Of a stretch of DNA of 64,000 nt, positions 45,379 through 53,472 are shown in pieces. Every line of letters begins with the position of its first letter. The stretch's first letter is position 1. The stretch comes from Herbaspirillum sp. ST 5-3 (lineage in GTDB: Bacteria; Pseudomonadota; Gammaproteobacteria; Burkholderiales; Burkholderiaceae_D), in the NCBI RefSeq assembly GCF_004804275.1, contig NZ_STGI01000006.1, positions 124,001 through 188,000 on the forward strand, in the 5' to 3' direction. The notes beneath the pieces were generated by a model. The model ran no database searches and was not told the origin of the DNA. It saw only the letters and a list, made by a program, of their open reading frames with translations. The translations under genes were made by a program, and so were the position numbers.

Positions 45379-45826
45379 AGGTACTGAGTTTCAATTCTCA
45401 TGAAGGACAGCCATGGTCCGCTCGCAGGATCGCAAGATATATAAGCTACCCTAATTCCGGATGCTCTCAGATCGTTAACTTGTTGCTCAAGTACTGGAGT
45501 TGGAAGGAGTTGCATATTCGTAGTGTTGGCAATCTTATAATTATTTCATATATGATAGGCCTTGGAAGGCTTAGAGCACATCTCTAAAATATGGGATGCG
45601 CTCCAACAGCGCATGCCGAGAGGAAGAGGAGCTTTAGGGTCTCGATCGGCGTGATTTTATCCTGCGGCTTCGGATAGCTAGCCCGCAACGTCACGTTCAT
45701 ACCAGAGGGCATCTTTGACTTTACGCGTTGGCTATGACAGCGGCATGAAAAAAGGGCAAAGTGGCCTTCCCCCATTTCGAAGGACACTTGGCACCCCGGC
45801 ACGTTGCCCGATTCCTGTACTCCTGA
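45379..45826. other. Region upstream of araC
   Basis: About 450 AT-rich bases with no convincing gene. It should hold the araC promoter. Long frames antisense to the next gene have no family resemblance. Confidence 0.4.
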
Positions 45827-45880
45827 GAACGCTTTAAAGGGTTTCGAACTATCGTTGTCCCTACGCGCTTTCTTGACGAG

Positions 45881-46669
45881 TTGTATACAGATTTTGTTGA
45901 TCGCCAGCGGCGATTTACAGTTGACGCCTTTATGGAGGCAGCAGGAGGCAGGTCCGTTTGTCTGTCTGTTGCCGTTACTGCAGCGATGATTGAGGACGAA
46001 GGCTTTCGTTCTCGCCTTCTTAACTGGATAACTTCCTATCCAAACGTCGAAGAAGTGTACCTGATGTACCAACATTCTAGGGACACAAAACAGGTGCAGG
46101 ACAGCTCGTTTCTCAAAGCGTGTATGAGCTTTTTCAATGAGATCGTGGGCACTGGTCTCAAACTAACTGTCGGCTACACAAATGTCGAGGGATTGTTGTT
46201 TGCAACTGTCACCAATCTAACTGTCACAATGGGCTCCTTCGAGAACACGAGAATTTTTTCGGTTGAAAAATTCCTCGAGTCAGAGGGGGATCGTCGCGGT
46301 CCTAAGGCTCGAATCTACTTGGCTGGATTGCTTAATTGGGTCCAGTTCCAAGATGCGAAGACGATACAAATGCGAGCCCCAGAAATATGGAAAGCCGTCT
46401 ATGATCCGACGGAATGGGCAGAATCAGCACTAGCATTACCGGTTGAACCTACGTTCAATCAGCCGCAACTATACAAGCATTTTTTTGCGAATATTCACGA
46501 CCACGTAGCCAGCATGAAACCGCTGTCAACACAAGAGCGTCGTCTGGAGCTCCTGGGGCGCCTTCGCCGGGCACGAACTTTTTATTCTCAGCTAAGCGCG
46601 AGTGGTATCGAACTTGAGAAGCATGGCCGTGGCGGTCACATTGACGCTTGGCTTAACGCTCTACTGTAA
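45881..46669 (+). CDS. Unknown protein, probably 5'-truncated
   Basis: From a TTG at 45881 the frame encodes 262 residues, but coding-like sequence (GFRTIVVPTRFLDE) continues upstream to a stop at 45824-45826 without a usable start codon, so the N-terminus seems lost or frameshifted. The protein is soluble, with alternating strand and helix segments (SVCLSVAVTAAM, YPNVEEVYLMYQHS, GLKLTVGYTNVEGL), perhaps a barrel-type fold, and a helical C-terminal end. I do not recognise the family. Its end overlaps the convergent nuclease-fold gene by 17 bases. Confidence 0.55.
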   Translation: MYTDFVDRQRRFTVDAFMEAAGGRSVCLSVAVTAAMIEDEGFRSRLLNWITSYPNVEEVYLMYQHSRDTKQVQDSSFLKACMSFFNEIVGTGLKLTVGYTNVEGLLFATVTNLTVTMGSFENTRIFSVEKFLESEGDRRGPKARIYLAGLLNWVQFQDAKTIQMRAPEIWKAVYDPTEWAESALALPVEPTFNQPQLYKHFFANIHDHVASMKPLSTQERRLELLGRLRRARTFYSQLSASGIELEKHGRGGHIDAWLNALL

Positions 46670-47360
46670 CCCGACCCAGACGTTGTACCACGCGGCGAGC
46701 TAGCGCCGCCTGTGCGTGCCAACGCTTCGTCGAACTCATTGCCGGCGCTGACGCCGCGCTACAGTGTATATATAGGTTTCCCGCGACATCAAGGGATGCA
46801 AGCCCCACGCCCGACCGTTCAAAGCGCTCCAAACGAGCTAGCGCTGCTCTGTAATATCGATGATCGAGCACCACCCAAGATTCGTCGGCGAACTGACGAT
46901 TTCGGTAGGCTTGAACTAATGCGCGCGACCAGTCACTGAGCTTTGCTTCAACAGCAATAACTGTTTCAAACGGTGAATTTTTGACAGATGTCAGCGAACC
47001 CGATGGCTGCCCACTGAATAGTCCCAGTTGCTGCAATTGTCGCATTACACGCTGCGCGGCAGGTTTTAAAAGTCCTAGCGCAGCAGCAAGATCTTCACAA
47101 CTTTGAATGTTGGATGCGGTCAGCGGATCCAGTAGGGGCGCCAGGCGAGGCGGGATTGCAGCCAATACTTGTATCTCACGCGTCGTTCGGGGTTGCCTCT
47201 TATAGAGAACGATGTCCGCAAGGCCCACGCCGGCATCCAGCTCCATTTCGATTCGGTAACTACGATTGTGTGAGCTACGGAGCCGAGAAAGTATCGCTAC
47301 CACTAATTGCGCTTCCGAATCAAACTGGTCGGATTGCTTCAAATTACGCCGTCGTTCCAT
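46653..47360 (-). CDS. PD-(D/E)xK nuclease-fold protein with winged-helix insert
   Basis: In the 235-residue product, EAQLVVAILSRLRSS, then ELDAGVGLADIVLYK (Asp), then much later FETVIAVEAKLSDWSRALVQ (Glu-x-Lys) and FADESWVVLDH match the restriction-endonuclease-like core. Between the Asp and ExK strands, residues about 80-125 (SCEDLAAALGLLKPAAQRVM, RQLQQLGLF) look like a winged helix. Not recognised as TnsA or a known restriction enzyme. It follows the gene at 47473-48324 on the same strand. Confidence 0.6.
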   Translation of the reverse strand: MERRRNLKQSDQFDSEAQLVVAILSRLRSSHNRSYRIEMELDAGVGLADIVLYKRQPRTTREIQVLAAIPPRLAPLLDPLTASNIQSCEDLAAALGLLKPAAQRVMRQLQQLGLFSGQPSGSLTSVKNSPFETVIAVEAKLSDWSRALVQAYRNRQFADESWVVLDHRYYRAALARLERFERSGVGLASLDVAGNLYIHCSAASAPAMSSTKRWHAQAALARRVVQRLGRVTVER

Positions 47361-47472
47361 TTAATTCATCGGGTTTAGCGTGAGCGTTCAAGGATGTTGT
47401 AATTGCCTTGTTTCACACGGAGTGATCTATCGGCAAGAGGTCAGCAGTATAGACGATTCGAAAGGAGGCTTA

Positions 47473-48324
47473 TCAATCATCATCGAACGAGAATACTGTT
47501 TTTCGTGGTCTGCGTAGCTCCGGAATCGTGGCGGGTTCAATTCTTTGGGATCGCTGAATTTCCGAACCGAGGTCGTCATCTGACTCATCGTAAAGGTACG
47601 CTTGCCCGTCGTCCGCGTCGAGAGCATCGGTATCAGCAGGATTGGTCCGGAATGGATCGTAACGCGATCCCCGTAACCAATATTGGTTTGCTGAGAAGTT
47701 TTGGCCAGTCTGTTCTTTTGCCTCAAGTGCAGTTCGCACAGTCACTAGGTCCACCGTGAGCATCGACAGGGCTGAGGAGAAGTAATTGCGCGAGAGTCCA
47801 AGCGTCCTCATTCCTTGGTCATAGCTCAACGTCGCCATATTGCTATTTCTGTCCCGGATCGATGCAAGGTAAAGGTAGAGCTGTAGAGCATGCAGCGTTC
47901 CCCGTCGTCGATTGGGCAGGTGGATAAGGGTCTGCACACGGTCCTCGTTCTTCGAACCGTAAAGCTGTCGCATCGGCAGCTTCACCCAGTATTTTGAGTC
48001 TGCGTATTCGACGATTCGAAGAATGGCCGGGCGCCCGCCATCCGAAACAACGATATTCCATTCAGCCAGAAGGTTGAGCCCCGCGATCACCATTGGCCGC
48101 GATAAGTCGACCAGTTCAGATAGCGAAGTAAGGGAAATTTGCACGCTGCCTGCGGGAAGGCGATTTGTTGGGTAAAACTCAGCCTTCAGGCAAATAGCAA
48201 TATAGAGCTTCAATGCCGCAATGGCATCACCCTGCCGAGCAGCACGGATACGCTCCTGAAAGTTAGGGTCCTTCTGCCAGGACACTGGCATTTTCCTCCA
48301 CCCCGGTTCTTTGAATTTATCCAT
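47473..48324 (-). CDS. Unknown DNA-binding-like protein with two winged-helix segments
   Basis: The 283-residue protein has two helix-turn-helix-like parts: SLTSLSELVDLSRPMVIAGL with NLLAEWNIV (about 68-97) and SYDQGMRTLGLSRNYFSSAL (about 168-187). The C-terminal 60 residues are acidic and probably disordered, ending SFDDD. A pair of winged helices is seen in some replication initiators, but I cannot assign the family. It lies between the small membrane protein gene and the nuclease-fold gene, all on the minus strand. Confidence 0.55.
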   Translation of the reverse strand: MDKFKEPGWRKMPVSWQKDPNFQERIRAARQGDAIAALKLYIAICLKAEFYPTNRLPAGSVQISLTSLSELVDLSRPMVIAGLNLLAEWNIVVSDGGRPAILRIVEYADSKYWVKLPMRQLYGSKNEDRVQTLIHLPNRRRGTLHALQLYLYLASIRDRNSNMATLSYDQGMRTLGLSRNYFSSALSMLTVDLVTVRTALEAKEQTGQNFSANQYWLRGSRYDPFRTNPADTDALDADDGQAYLYDESDDDLGSEIQRSQRIEPATIPELRRPRKTVFSFDDD

Positions 48325-48327
48325 GTG

Positions 48328-48471
48328 TCACTTCCTTTTCGCTGCGCTTTTGATAGCCACAGCTGCGAGCCAGACCACGGCCAGGGCGATCACTCCGATC
48401 AAAAGAATGGCCAAATTGAGGGGTTCGATATTAGCCGCAGCCTGCACGAGGGAGGACGAGATTTTCGGCAT
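48328..48471 (-). CDS. Small single-helix membrane protein
   Basis: A 47-residue protein starting MPKISSSLVQAAANIEPLNL, with one long hydrophobic helix (about 17-40) and a basic tail (KSAAKRK). GGAG seven bases before the ATG supports the start at 48471. It ends four bases before the next gene. The shape recalls phage or plasmid-encoded small membrane proteins; function unknown. Confidence 0.6.
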   Translation of the reverse strand: MPKISSSLVQAAANIEPLNLAILLIGVIALAVVWLAAVAIKSAAKRK

Positions 48472-48895
48472 GTTGAGTCTCCAAAAACAAGTGATGCCGA
48501 ATTCTAATGCCCCTCCCATATAGTAATCTAGATAGCGTATTTTTTGCGATATTCAAAACTATCCATATAAATCAATTGCTTGCGGAAGAAAATTACCAGA
48601 CTAGATGGTAAATGGGACGCCTGAAACGCCGCAAAAATGTCCTCATTTTGCCAAAAATCCCTTCGCTCGTTTACTTTCGCGTTCTGTCATTTACCATCGG
48701 TGGAGCCCCTCCACCGGGACGACGTCCATCAGTTGGTCGGGTTGAACGAAGACATGCAGCGCAACAACGTGAGCGAAGTAGGACGTACCGATAGGTCCGC
48801 TCGCCGCCAAGTAGGGCGCTATCCACGGTGAGGCATGGCTAGTCCGACGTTACAGCGCAGATAGGGTGACATTGACTGGGAAGCCGAGCTCGGCA
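48472..48895. other. Non-coding stretch with inverted repeats
   Basis: It contains a perfect 11-bp inverted pair, GATGGTAAATG at 48604-48614 and its complement at 48688-48698, sharing GGTAAAT with the edge repeats, and a hairpin CGGTGGAG-CCC-CTCCACCG at 48698-48716. No credible gene is seen. Confidence 0.5.
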
Positions 48896-49045
48896 AGTGC
48901 CACCCGATGCATAGCGAGGCGATGGTGTTTGGCCACGCCAGCTATCAAAGCGTCGACAAGCACCCGGATAATGCAGAAAAAACCGTGACTCGGCGCAACG
49001 TGATGATGTGCAGCTTGCGCAAGCCACTGAAGAAGAATTCGCTCG
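48896..49045 (+). pseudogene. Degenerate IS5-family transposase fragment
   Basis: The + frame encodes MHSEAMVFGHASYQSVDKHP, then DNAEKTVTRRNVMM and RKPLKK. This lines up with the IS5 transposase stretch VFGDAGYQGxDKRP...WHVAMRPGKRKAL, but with the catalytic-region residues changed and no intact flanks. It is a short, decayed remnant. Confidence 0.45.
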
Positions 49046-49432
49046 GCCGTGGCAAGGAAAACTGGCAAAGGCCAATACAAGGGAGCAACAAATCCAACTT
49101 CGTACGGGAAGGCGATTTTCCAATTGGAAAACTGACCAAGCAGCTCCAACATTCTGGCGTATATCGACAACCGGAAAACGTGCCTCAATCGGCTGCTGCG
49201 CCGCAGCAGGTAAAGCCGCCAATGCTTCTATTTACCGGAGGCCTAACGACACGCGAAGGCAGGTACATTGAAAAATAAGAAGCATTGGTTTCCGAAAGAA
49301 ATCCTTTATATTTCAATTACTAAAGAATTTTGGACGTTCGAAACCAACGCTTTTATTTTCCGCCTACACAGGACATCATGAGCATGCCCTGGACGCAGGG
49401 TTCAGTCACGGCAAATGCCGTGCTCAAGACCC
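49046..49432. other. Island right edge and fpr downstream region
   Basis: No gene. It holds the right-edge repeats (49219-49288) and a perfect palindrome CACGGCAAATGCCGTG at 49407-49422, just after the fpr stop, which may help end fpr transcription. Confidence 0.5.
49219..49288. repeat. Inverted repeats at the island's right edge
   Basis: The sequence at 49219-49237 is, on the minus strand, CGGTAAATAGAAGCATTGG, matching the left-edge repeat at 39481-39499 at 16 of 19 positions in opposite orientation. A second, imperfect copy on the + strand ends AAGAAGCATTGG at 49288. The pair could form a hairpin and may mark the end of a former mobile element. Confidence 0.55.
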
Positions 49433-50209
49433 TTATTTTTCGACAAACGCACGCTCAATCACGTAGTCGCCGGGCACGCCTTGCGCCGTCGACATCACGA
49501 AGCCGCGCTCATCCAGCAGCTTGCACGTGTCCTGCAGCATGGCCGGGCTGCCGCAAATCATGGCGCGGTCGTGTTCGGGATCAAGCTGCGGAAGGCCGAT
49601 GTCGCTGGCGAGCTTTCCGCTGGCGATGAGGTCGGTGATCCGGCCCTGGTATTTGAACGGTTCACGCGTGGCGGTCGGATAGTAGATCAGCTGCTCGCGC
49701 ACCATATCGCCAAGGAATTCGTTTTTCGGCAATCCCTCGGTGATGTAGTCGGCATAGGCGAATTCGCTCACGACGCGCACGCCGTGCAACAGGATCACTT
49801 TCTCGAAACGCGCATAGGTTTCCGGATCCTGAATGATGCTCATGAACGGCGCCAGCCCGGTTCCGGTACCGAACAGATACAGGTTCTTGCCCGGTTTCAG
49901 GTCGTCCAGCACCAGCGTGCCGACGGGCTTGCGGCTGACCAGGAGCTCGTCGCCTTCGCGCAGATGCTGCAGGCGCGAGGTCAAGGGACCGTCCTGGACT
50001 TTGATGCTGAGAAACTCCAGGTGGTCCTCGTGATTGGGGCTGGCGATGCTGTAGGCACGCATCAGCGGCTTTCCGTTCACTTGCAGGCCGATCATGACGA
50101 AATGGCCATTATGGAAGCGCAGGCTTTTATCGCGGGTGGTTTTGAAGCTGAACAGCGTGTCATTCCAGTGGTGCACGCTCAAGACGCGTTCGGTGTTGAA
50201 GTTCGACAT
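49433..50209 (-). CDS. fpr: Ferredoxin/flavodoxin-NADP+ reductase
   Basis: The 258-residue FAD enzyme moves electrons between NADPH and ferredoxin or flavodoxin. FAD-binding MRAYSIASPN, the NADP-binding LFGTGTGLAPFMSII and the C-terminal MICGSPAMLQD and YVIERAFVEK are all present. The length and the aromatic-poor C-terminus fit the bacterial subclass I Fpr group. It is the first chromosomal gene after the island. Confidence 0.92.
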   Translation of the reverse strand: MSNFNTERVLSVHHWNDTLFSFKTTRDKSLRFHNGHFVMIGLQVNGKPLMRAYSIASPNHEDHLEFLSIKVQDGPLTSRLQHLREGDELLVSRKPVGTLVLDDLKPGKNLYLFGTGTGLAPFMSIIQDPETYARFEKVILLHGVRVVSEFAYADYITEGLPKNEFLGDMVREQLIYYPTATREPFKYQGRITDLIASGKLASDIGLPQLDPEHDRAMICGSPAMLQDTCKLLDERGFVMSTAQGVPGDYVIERAFVEK

Positions 50210-50492
50210 AAGACTTTTTCAATGAGTTGTGGTGATTCTGTCAAGACGCGCCGGCACATGCGAGTGCCAGGGCGAGAGGGCCAAGCGACGGACGTCTTGG
50301 AGCGATGTCAGTGCAGTGGGAACGTCCCCGATGCGGCACGGTTCGCCGGTGCCGCTATCGAAGTCGAGCCTGAGCCCATATGCCAGGGAATTATGGCCAG
50401 GCTGCATGATATCGGAAATCCATGCCAATACGGTAGTGCTTCCGCGCCTTGGGCGGGAAGCGCTACCGTCAAAGTTGTGCGATTGGCAAATA

Positions 50493-51311
50493 TCAGGCAG
50501 AAAGCCTGTGCCTGAAGAAGGACAGGATTTCATCGCGCGCCGCAATGGTCGGCTGGCCGGCTTCATCGATCAGGTGCGCGGTGACGACGCTGTGGGGGCA
50601 TCCCACGACTTTCTCGAAGAAGGGCGGCGTCTCGCGGCTGGCGGCGGTGTCGGGCAGCACGCGCGCGACGAAGCGGTCGCCGAGGGCCTTTGAATAGGCG
50701 GCAAAGCGTTGCGCCGTGCAGAAACGGTCGCCCTGGAAACGGTAGGCCATCACGGTCAGATTGTCGCGCTCCAGGCGCCGCTGCACTTCGGCCAGCTCGT
50801 CGGGTGCGATCTCAAGGCCGGCGGGATCGTTGAACGGCAGCGATGGCTGCGACAACACGGGAGCGAGCATCGCCGGTTCCAGCATCATGGTGAGCGCGAA
50901 GTTGCCGGTGAAGCACATGCCGATCGCGCCCACGCCGGGGCCGCCGCACTCCTGATGCGCCAGCCTCGCCAGCGCTCGCAGCCAGACGGTCACCGGGCTG
51001 GATTCGTTGGCGGCGAAGGCGCGGAACTCGGCGCTGACGCAAGCCCGCTTGAGCACGGCCATGCCCTCTTCTTCCGACGCCACCGCGCCGTCGCGGCCGA
51101 ACAGCGAGGGCATGTACACGGTGAATCCTGCGTCCCGAACCCAGCGGCTGAAACGCGCCACATGCGGGCTGATGCCCGGCATCTCGGTCATGACGATCAC
51201 TCCCGGTCCGGTACCGGCAACGTGCACCACCTTCGTGACGCCGTCCAGCGTGATTTCGCGGGCGTTGAAATCGTCGAGCGGATCGTCTTGCTGCATGTTT
51301 CGTTTCGACAT
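50493..51311 (-). CDS. Dienelactone hydrolase-family protein
   Basis: A 272-residue alpha/beta hydrolase. GAIGMCFTGNFAL carries the nucleophilic cysteine of the family, and CPHSVVTAHLIDEAG the catalytic histidine. ATG 51311 is chosen because AAGGAGG lies about seven bases upstream. It is divergent from a GlxA-type regulator (100-base gap), which probably controls it. The substrate is unknown. Confidence 0.8.
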   Translation of the reverse strand: MSKRNMQQDDPLDDFNAREITLDGVTKVVHVAGTGPGVIVMTEMPGISPHVARFSRWVRDAGFTVYMPSLFGRDGAVASEEEGMAVLKRACVSAEFRAFAANESSPVTVWLRALARLAHQECGGPGVGAIGMCFTGNFALTMMLEPAMLAPVLSQPSLPFNDPAGLEIAPDELAEVQRRLERDNLTVMAYRFQGDRFCTAQRFAAYSKALGDRFVARVLPDTAASRETPPFFEKVVGCPHSVVTAHLIDEAGQPTIAARDEILSFFRHRLSA

Positions 51312-51411
51312 CGGCAAACCTCCTTCTCATTGGTCGATGCGTGCAAGTCTGCCGCGTTGGGCGCAAACGGGAAATGTTCAGTTTCGACATTTTTCATGTC
51401 AAAATGGACAA

Positions 51412-52383
51412 ATGAAAACCGTCCTGATACTTGCACTTGATGGCGTCATGGATTCCAGCCTCGCCATCACGCTCGATACCATTCGGGCCGGGCAATCCTT
51501 CCTTTCCGGAACGGGTAAGCGCAGCCAGGTACGGGTTCTTGTCGCGGGTCACAGAAAGTCTGTTCGCACCGGCGCCGGCCTGCAGTTGAAGGCGGATATG
51601 AGCTTCCGCGACGCGCTCAAGGAGGCGATCCGGCCGGACTGGATTGTCATTCCCGGACTGGGAATGGTCTCGGATGATGCGATCTCGACGCGCCTCGCGC
51701 AGAAGGATGTGGATGCCGCAGTAGAACTGCTGCGACAGACGTCGCGCTCGACGCGCATTGGCGCTTCATGCTCGTCGGTATTTCTGCTTGCGCGGACCGG
51801 GCTTCTTGCCGGTCGCGAGGTCACCACGACATGGTGGCTGGCGCATCTCTTCCGGGCACGGCACCCCGACGTCAGGCTGGACGAAACCAGGATGCTGGTG
51901 CGGGATGGCCCGTTCCTGACTGCGGGATCGGCCTACTCGCAGCTCGACCTGATGCTGGCCATCGTGGCCGACATCATGGGTACGGCCATCGCGCATCTTT
52001 GTTCGCGCTACCTGCTGATCGACCAGCGGCCGTCGCAGGCGCGCTACATGGTGCACGCGCATGTGCAGCATATCGATCCCACCGTGATCGCCGCGGAGCG
52101 CTGGATTGACGCGCATCTTGCCGAGCCGATCAGCATCGCGGCACTCGCGGCGGAACTGTCGGTATCGGCCAAGACGCTGGCGCGCCGCGTTGAGGCGGCG
52201 ACTGGCGTGTCGCCCGTTAAATTCGTTCAGCGGCGAAGGCTGCTGCATGCATCGCATCTGATCGAGACGACCTCCATGTCCATCGAGGCGATTGCCGCCA
52301 AGGTCGGTTATCAGGATGGAACGGCGCTGAGAAAACTGGTGCGGCGAGAGTTTGGCACGACGCCGGCGGCATTGCGTAGCTAG
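51412..52383 (+). CDS. GlxA-type AraC-family regulator
   Basis: The 323-residue protein has an N-terminal DJ-1/PfpI-like domain (ILALDGVMDSSLAITL; nucleophile-elbow-like GASCSSVFLLARTGLL) and a C-terminal double helix-turn-helix (ISIAALAAELSVSAKTLARR and IEAIAAKVGYQDGTALRKLV). Start ATG 51412. It is divergent from the dienelactone hydrolase gene and four bases upstream of the amidase gene. Confidence 0.87.
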   Translation: MKTVLILALDGVMDSSLAITLDTIRAGQSFLSGTGKRSQVRVLVAGHRKSVRTGAGLQLKADMSFRDALKEAIRPDWIVIPGLGMVSDDAISTRLAQKDVDAAVELLRQTSRSTRIGASCSSVFLLARTGLLAGREVTTTWWLAHLFRARHPDVRLDETRMLVRDGPFLTAGSAYSQLDLMLAIVADIMGTAIAHLCSRYLLIDQRPSQARYMVHAHVQHIDPTVIAAERWIDAHLAEPISIAALAAELSVSAKTLARRVEAATGVSPVKFVQRRRLLHASHLIETTSMSIEAIAAKVGYQDGTALRKLVRREFGTTPAALRS

Positions 52384-52387
52384 CACG

Positions 52388-53176
52388 ATGAAATATCTTC
52401 TTTCACTTGTCGCCTTCATCCTGTTGGCCGGTTGCGCGGGTGGCCCGCCGATCGATCACAGCTATTCTTCCGTCTCGCAGGACAGCCGGGTGCGCTATGT
52501 GATCCTGCATTACACCGAGGGCGATTTTCCGCGTGCGCTGTCGATCCTGACCAGGGGCAGCGTCAGCAGCCATTACCTGATCTCGGATCATCCTCCCACC
52601 ATCTATCAGCTGGTCGATGAAGGTCGTCGGGCCTATCACGCGGGCTTCAGCGCATGGAACAACGATGCCCAGCTGAATTTCAGTTCGATCGGCATCGAGC
52701 TGGTCAATCCCGGCTATCAGGACACGCCGCAGGGCCGGGTGTTCTTCGCCTATCCGCCCGAGCAGATCGCGCTGCTGATCGGCCTGCTCAAACAGATCGT
52801 CGCGCGGCACCACATCACGCCGGATCACATCCTCGGCCATAACGAAATCGCGCCGCAGCGCAAGTCCGACCCCGGCCCGATGTTTCCGTGGCAGCAGCTC
52901 GCGCAAGCCGGCCTGATCCGCTGGCCCGATGCCGCGCAGTTAGCGCAACGCCGCCAGGCATTCGAGCAGCAATTGCCCGACATCGGCTGGTTTCAAAACA
53001 AGCTGGTGCTGCATGGCTATGTTCTTCCCTGCAGCAACCAGTTGGATGAGGCGACGCAGCAGGTCCTGGTCGCTTTTCAGATGAAGTATCGTCCCGCCCG
53101 CTTTGACGGCATTCCGGATGCAGAGACGGCCGCGCTTCTCGACGTACTGACTTCGACGGTATCCGTCGCTCCTTGA
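52388..53176 (+). CDS. N-acetylmuramoyl-L-alanine amidase, AmiD-type lipoprotein
   Basis: An envelope enzyme that cuts the bond between MurNAc and the peptide in peptidoglycan or its fragments. The 262-residue protein has a lipobox (FILLAGCAGG, Cys16), an amidase_2 domain with zinc ligands His41, His151 and Asp161 (VILHYTEGDF; GHNEIAPQRKSDPGP), and a C-terminal peptidoglycan-binding-like domain (about 195-255). It starts four bases after the regulator stop, probably by chance of packing. Confidence 0.88.
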   Translation: MKYLLSLVAFILLAGCAGGPPIDHSYSSVSQDSRVRYVILHYTEGDFPRALSILTRGSVSSHYLISDHPPTIYQLVDEGRRAYHAGFSAWNNDAQLNFSSIGIELVNPGYQDTPQGRVFFAYPPEQIALLIGLLKQIVARHHITPDHILGHNEIAPQRKSDPGPMFPWQQLAQAGLIRWPDAAQLAQRRQAFEQQLPDIGWFQNKLVLHGYVLPCSNQLDEATQQVLVAFQMKYRPARFDGIPDAETAALLDVLTSTVSVAP

Positions 53177-53472
53177 GCGTCGGCCGTCAACGATGACGGC
53201 CATATCGATACGCTGCACATTCAACACGCATTCTCTGTCGGTACATCACGTCCTTTGATGGCACGCAAAAGCGCAGCGACTTGGGATAGAGCCGAGCGCG
53301 CACCTGAGCAAAGATGAAGGCACCGATGACGATCGGACGTGGGCGTGGCGCATGGATGATTCGGAATCCGGATGCGGCATCGCCCTTCCTCGAACTGACC
53401 TGGACAATTACGCGCCTGAGCTCGTCGCGGCAAGGCTTCGTCGCGGGAGTGCGGTTGGCATGGAGACGAACA

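Larger units (their letters stand above)
39476..49288. mobile_element. Accessory island downstream of glmS (boundaries tentative)
   Basis: The segment is visibly AT-richer than its flanks, begins at the Tn7 insertion point, contains two transposase scars and genes without housekeeping roles, and has related 19-bp repeats at 39481-39499, 39569-39587 and 49219-49237. No intact transposase or integrase gene is present, and no matching distal end with a duplicated CCGAT was found by eye. It may be a decayed Tn7-like insertion or a stack of several events. Confidence 0.5.

Noticed and set aside
45584-46075. Minus-strand frame of 163 codons near the unknown gene
   Set aside because: It mostly overlaps the better-supported + strand frame, lacks a ribosome site, and its composition is not protein-like.
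48788-48792. CCGAT as the distal copy of a Tn7-like target duplication
   Set aside because: The preceding bases are GTA, not ACA, and no end repeat adjoins it; a five-base match alone is expected by chance.
49240-49246. GCCTAAC resembling one half of an integron attC site
   Set aside because: No matching GTTAGGC-type partner follows within the needed 50-140 bases and no integrase gene is present.
48907-49278. A 123-codon + strand gene
   Set aside because: Only the first third resembles anything (IS5 transposase); the rest has no ribosome site, domain or composition to support a gene.
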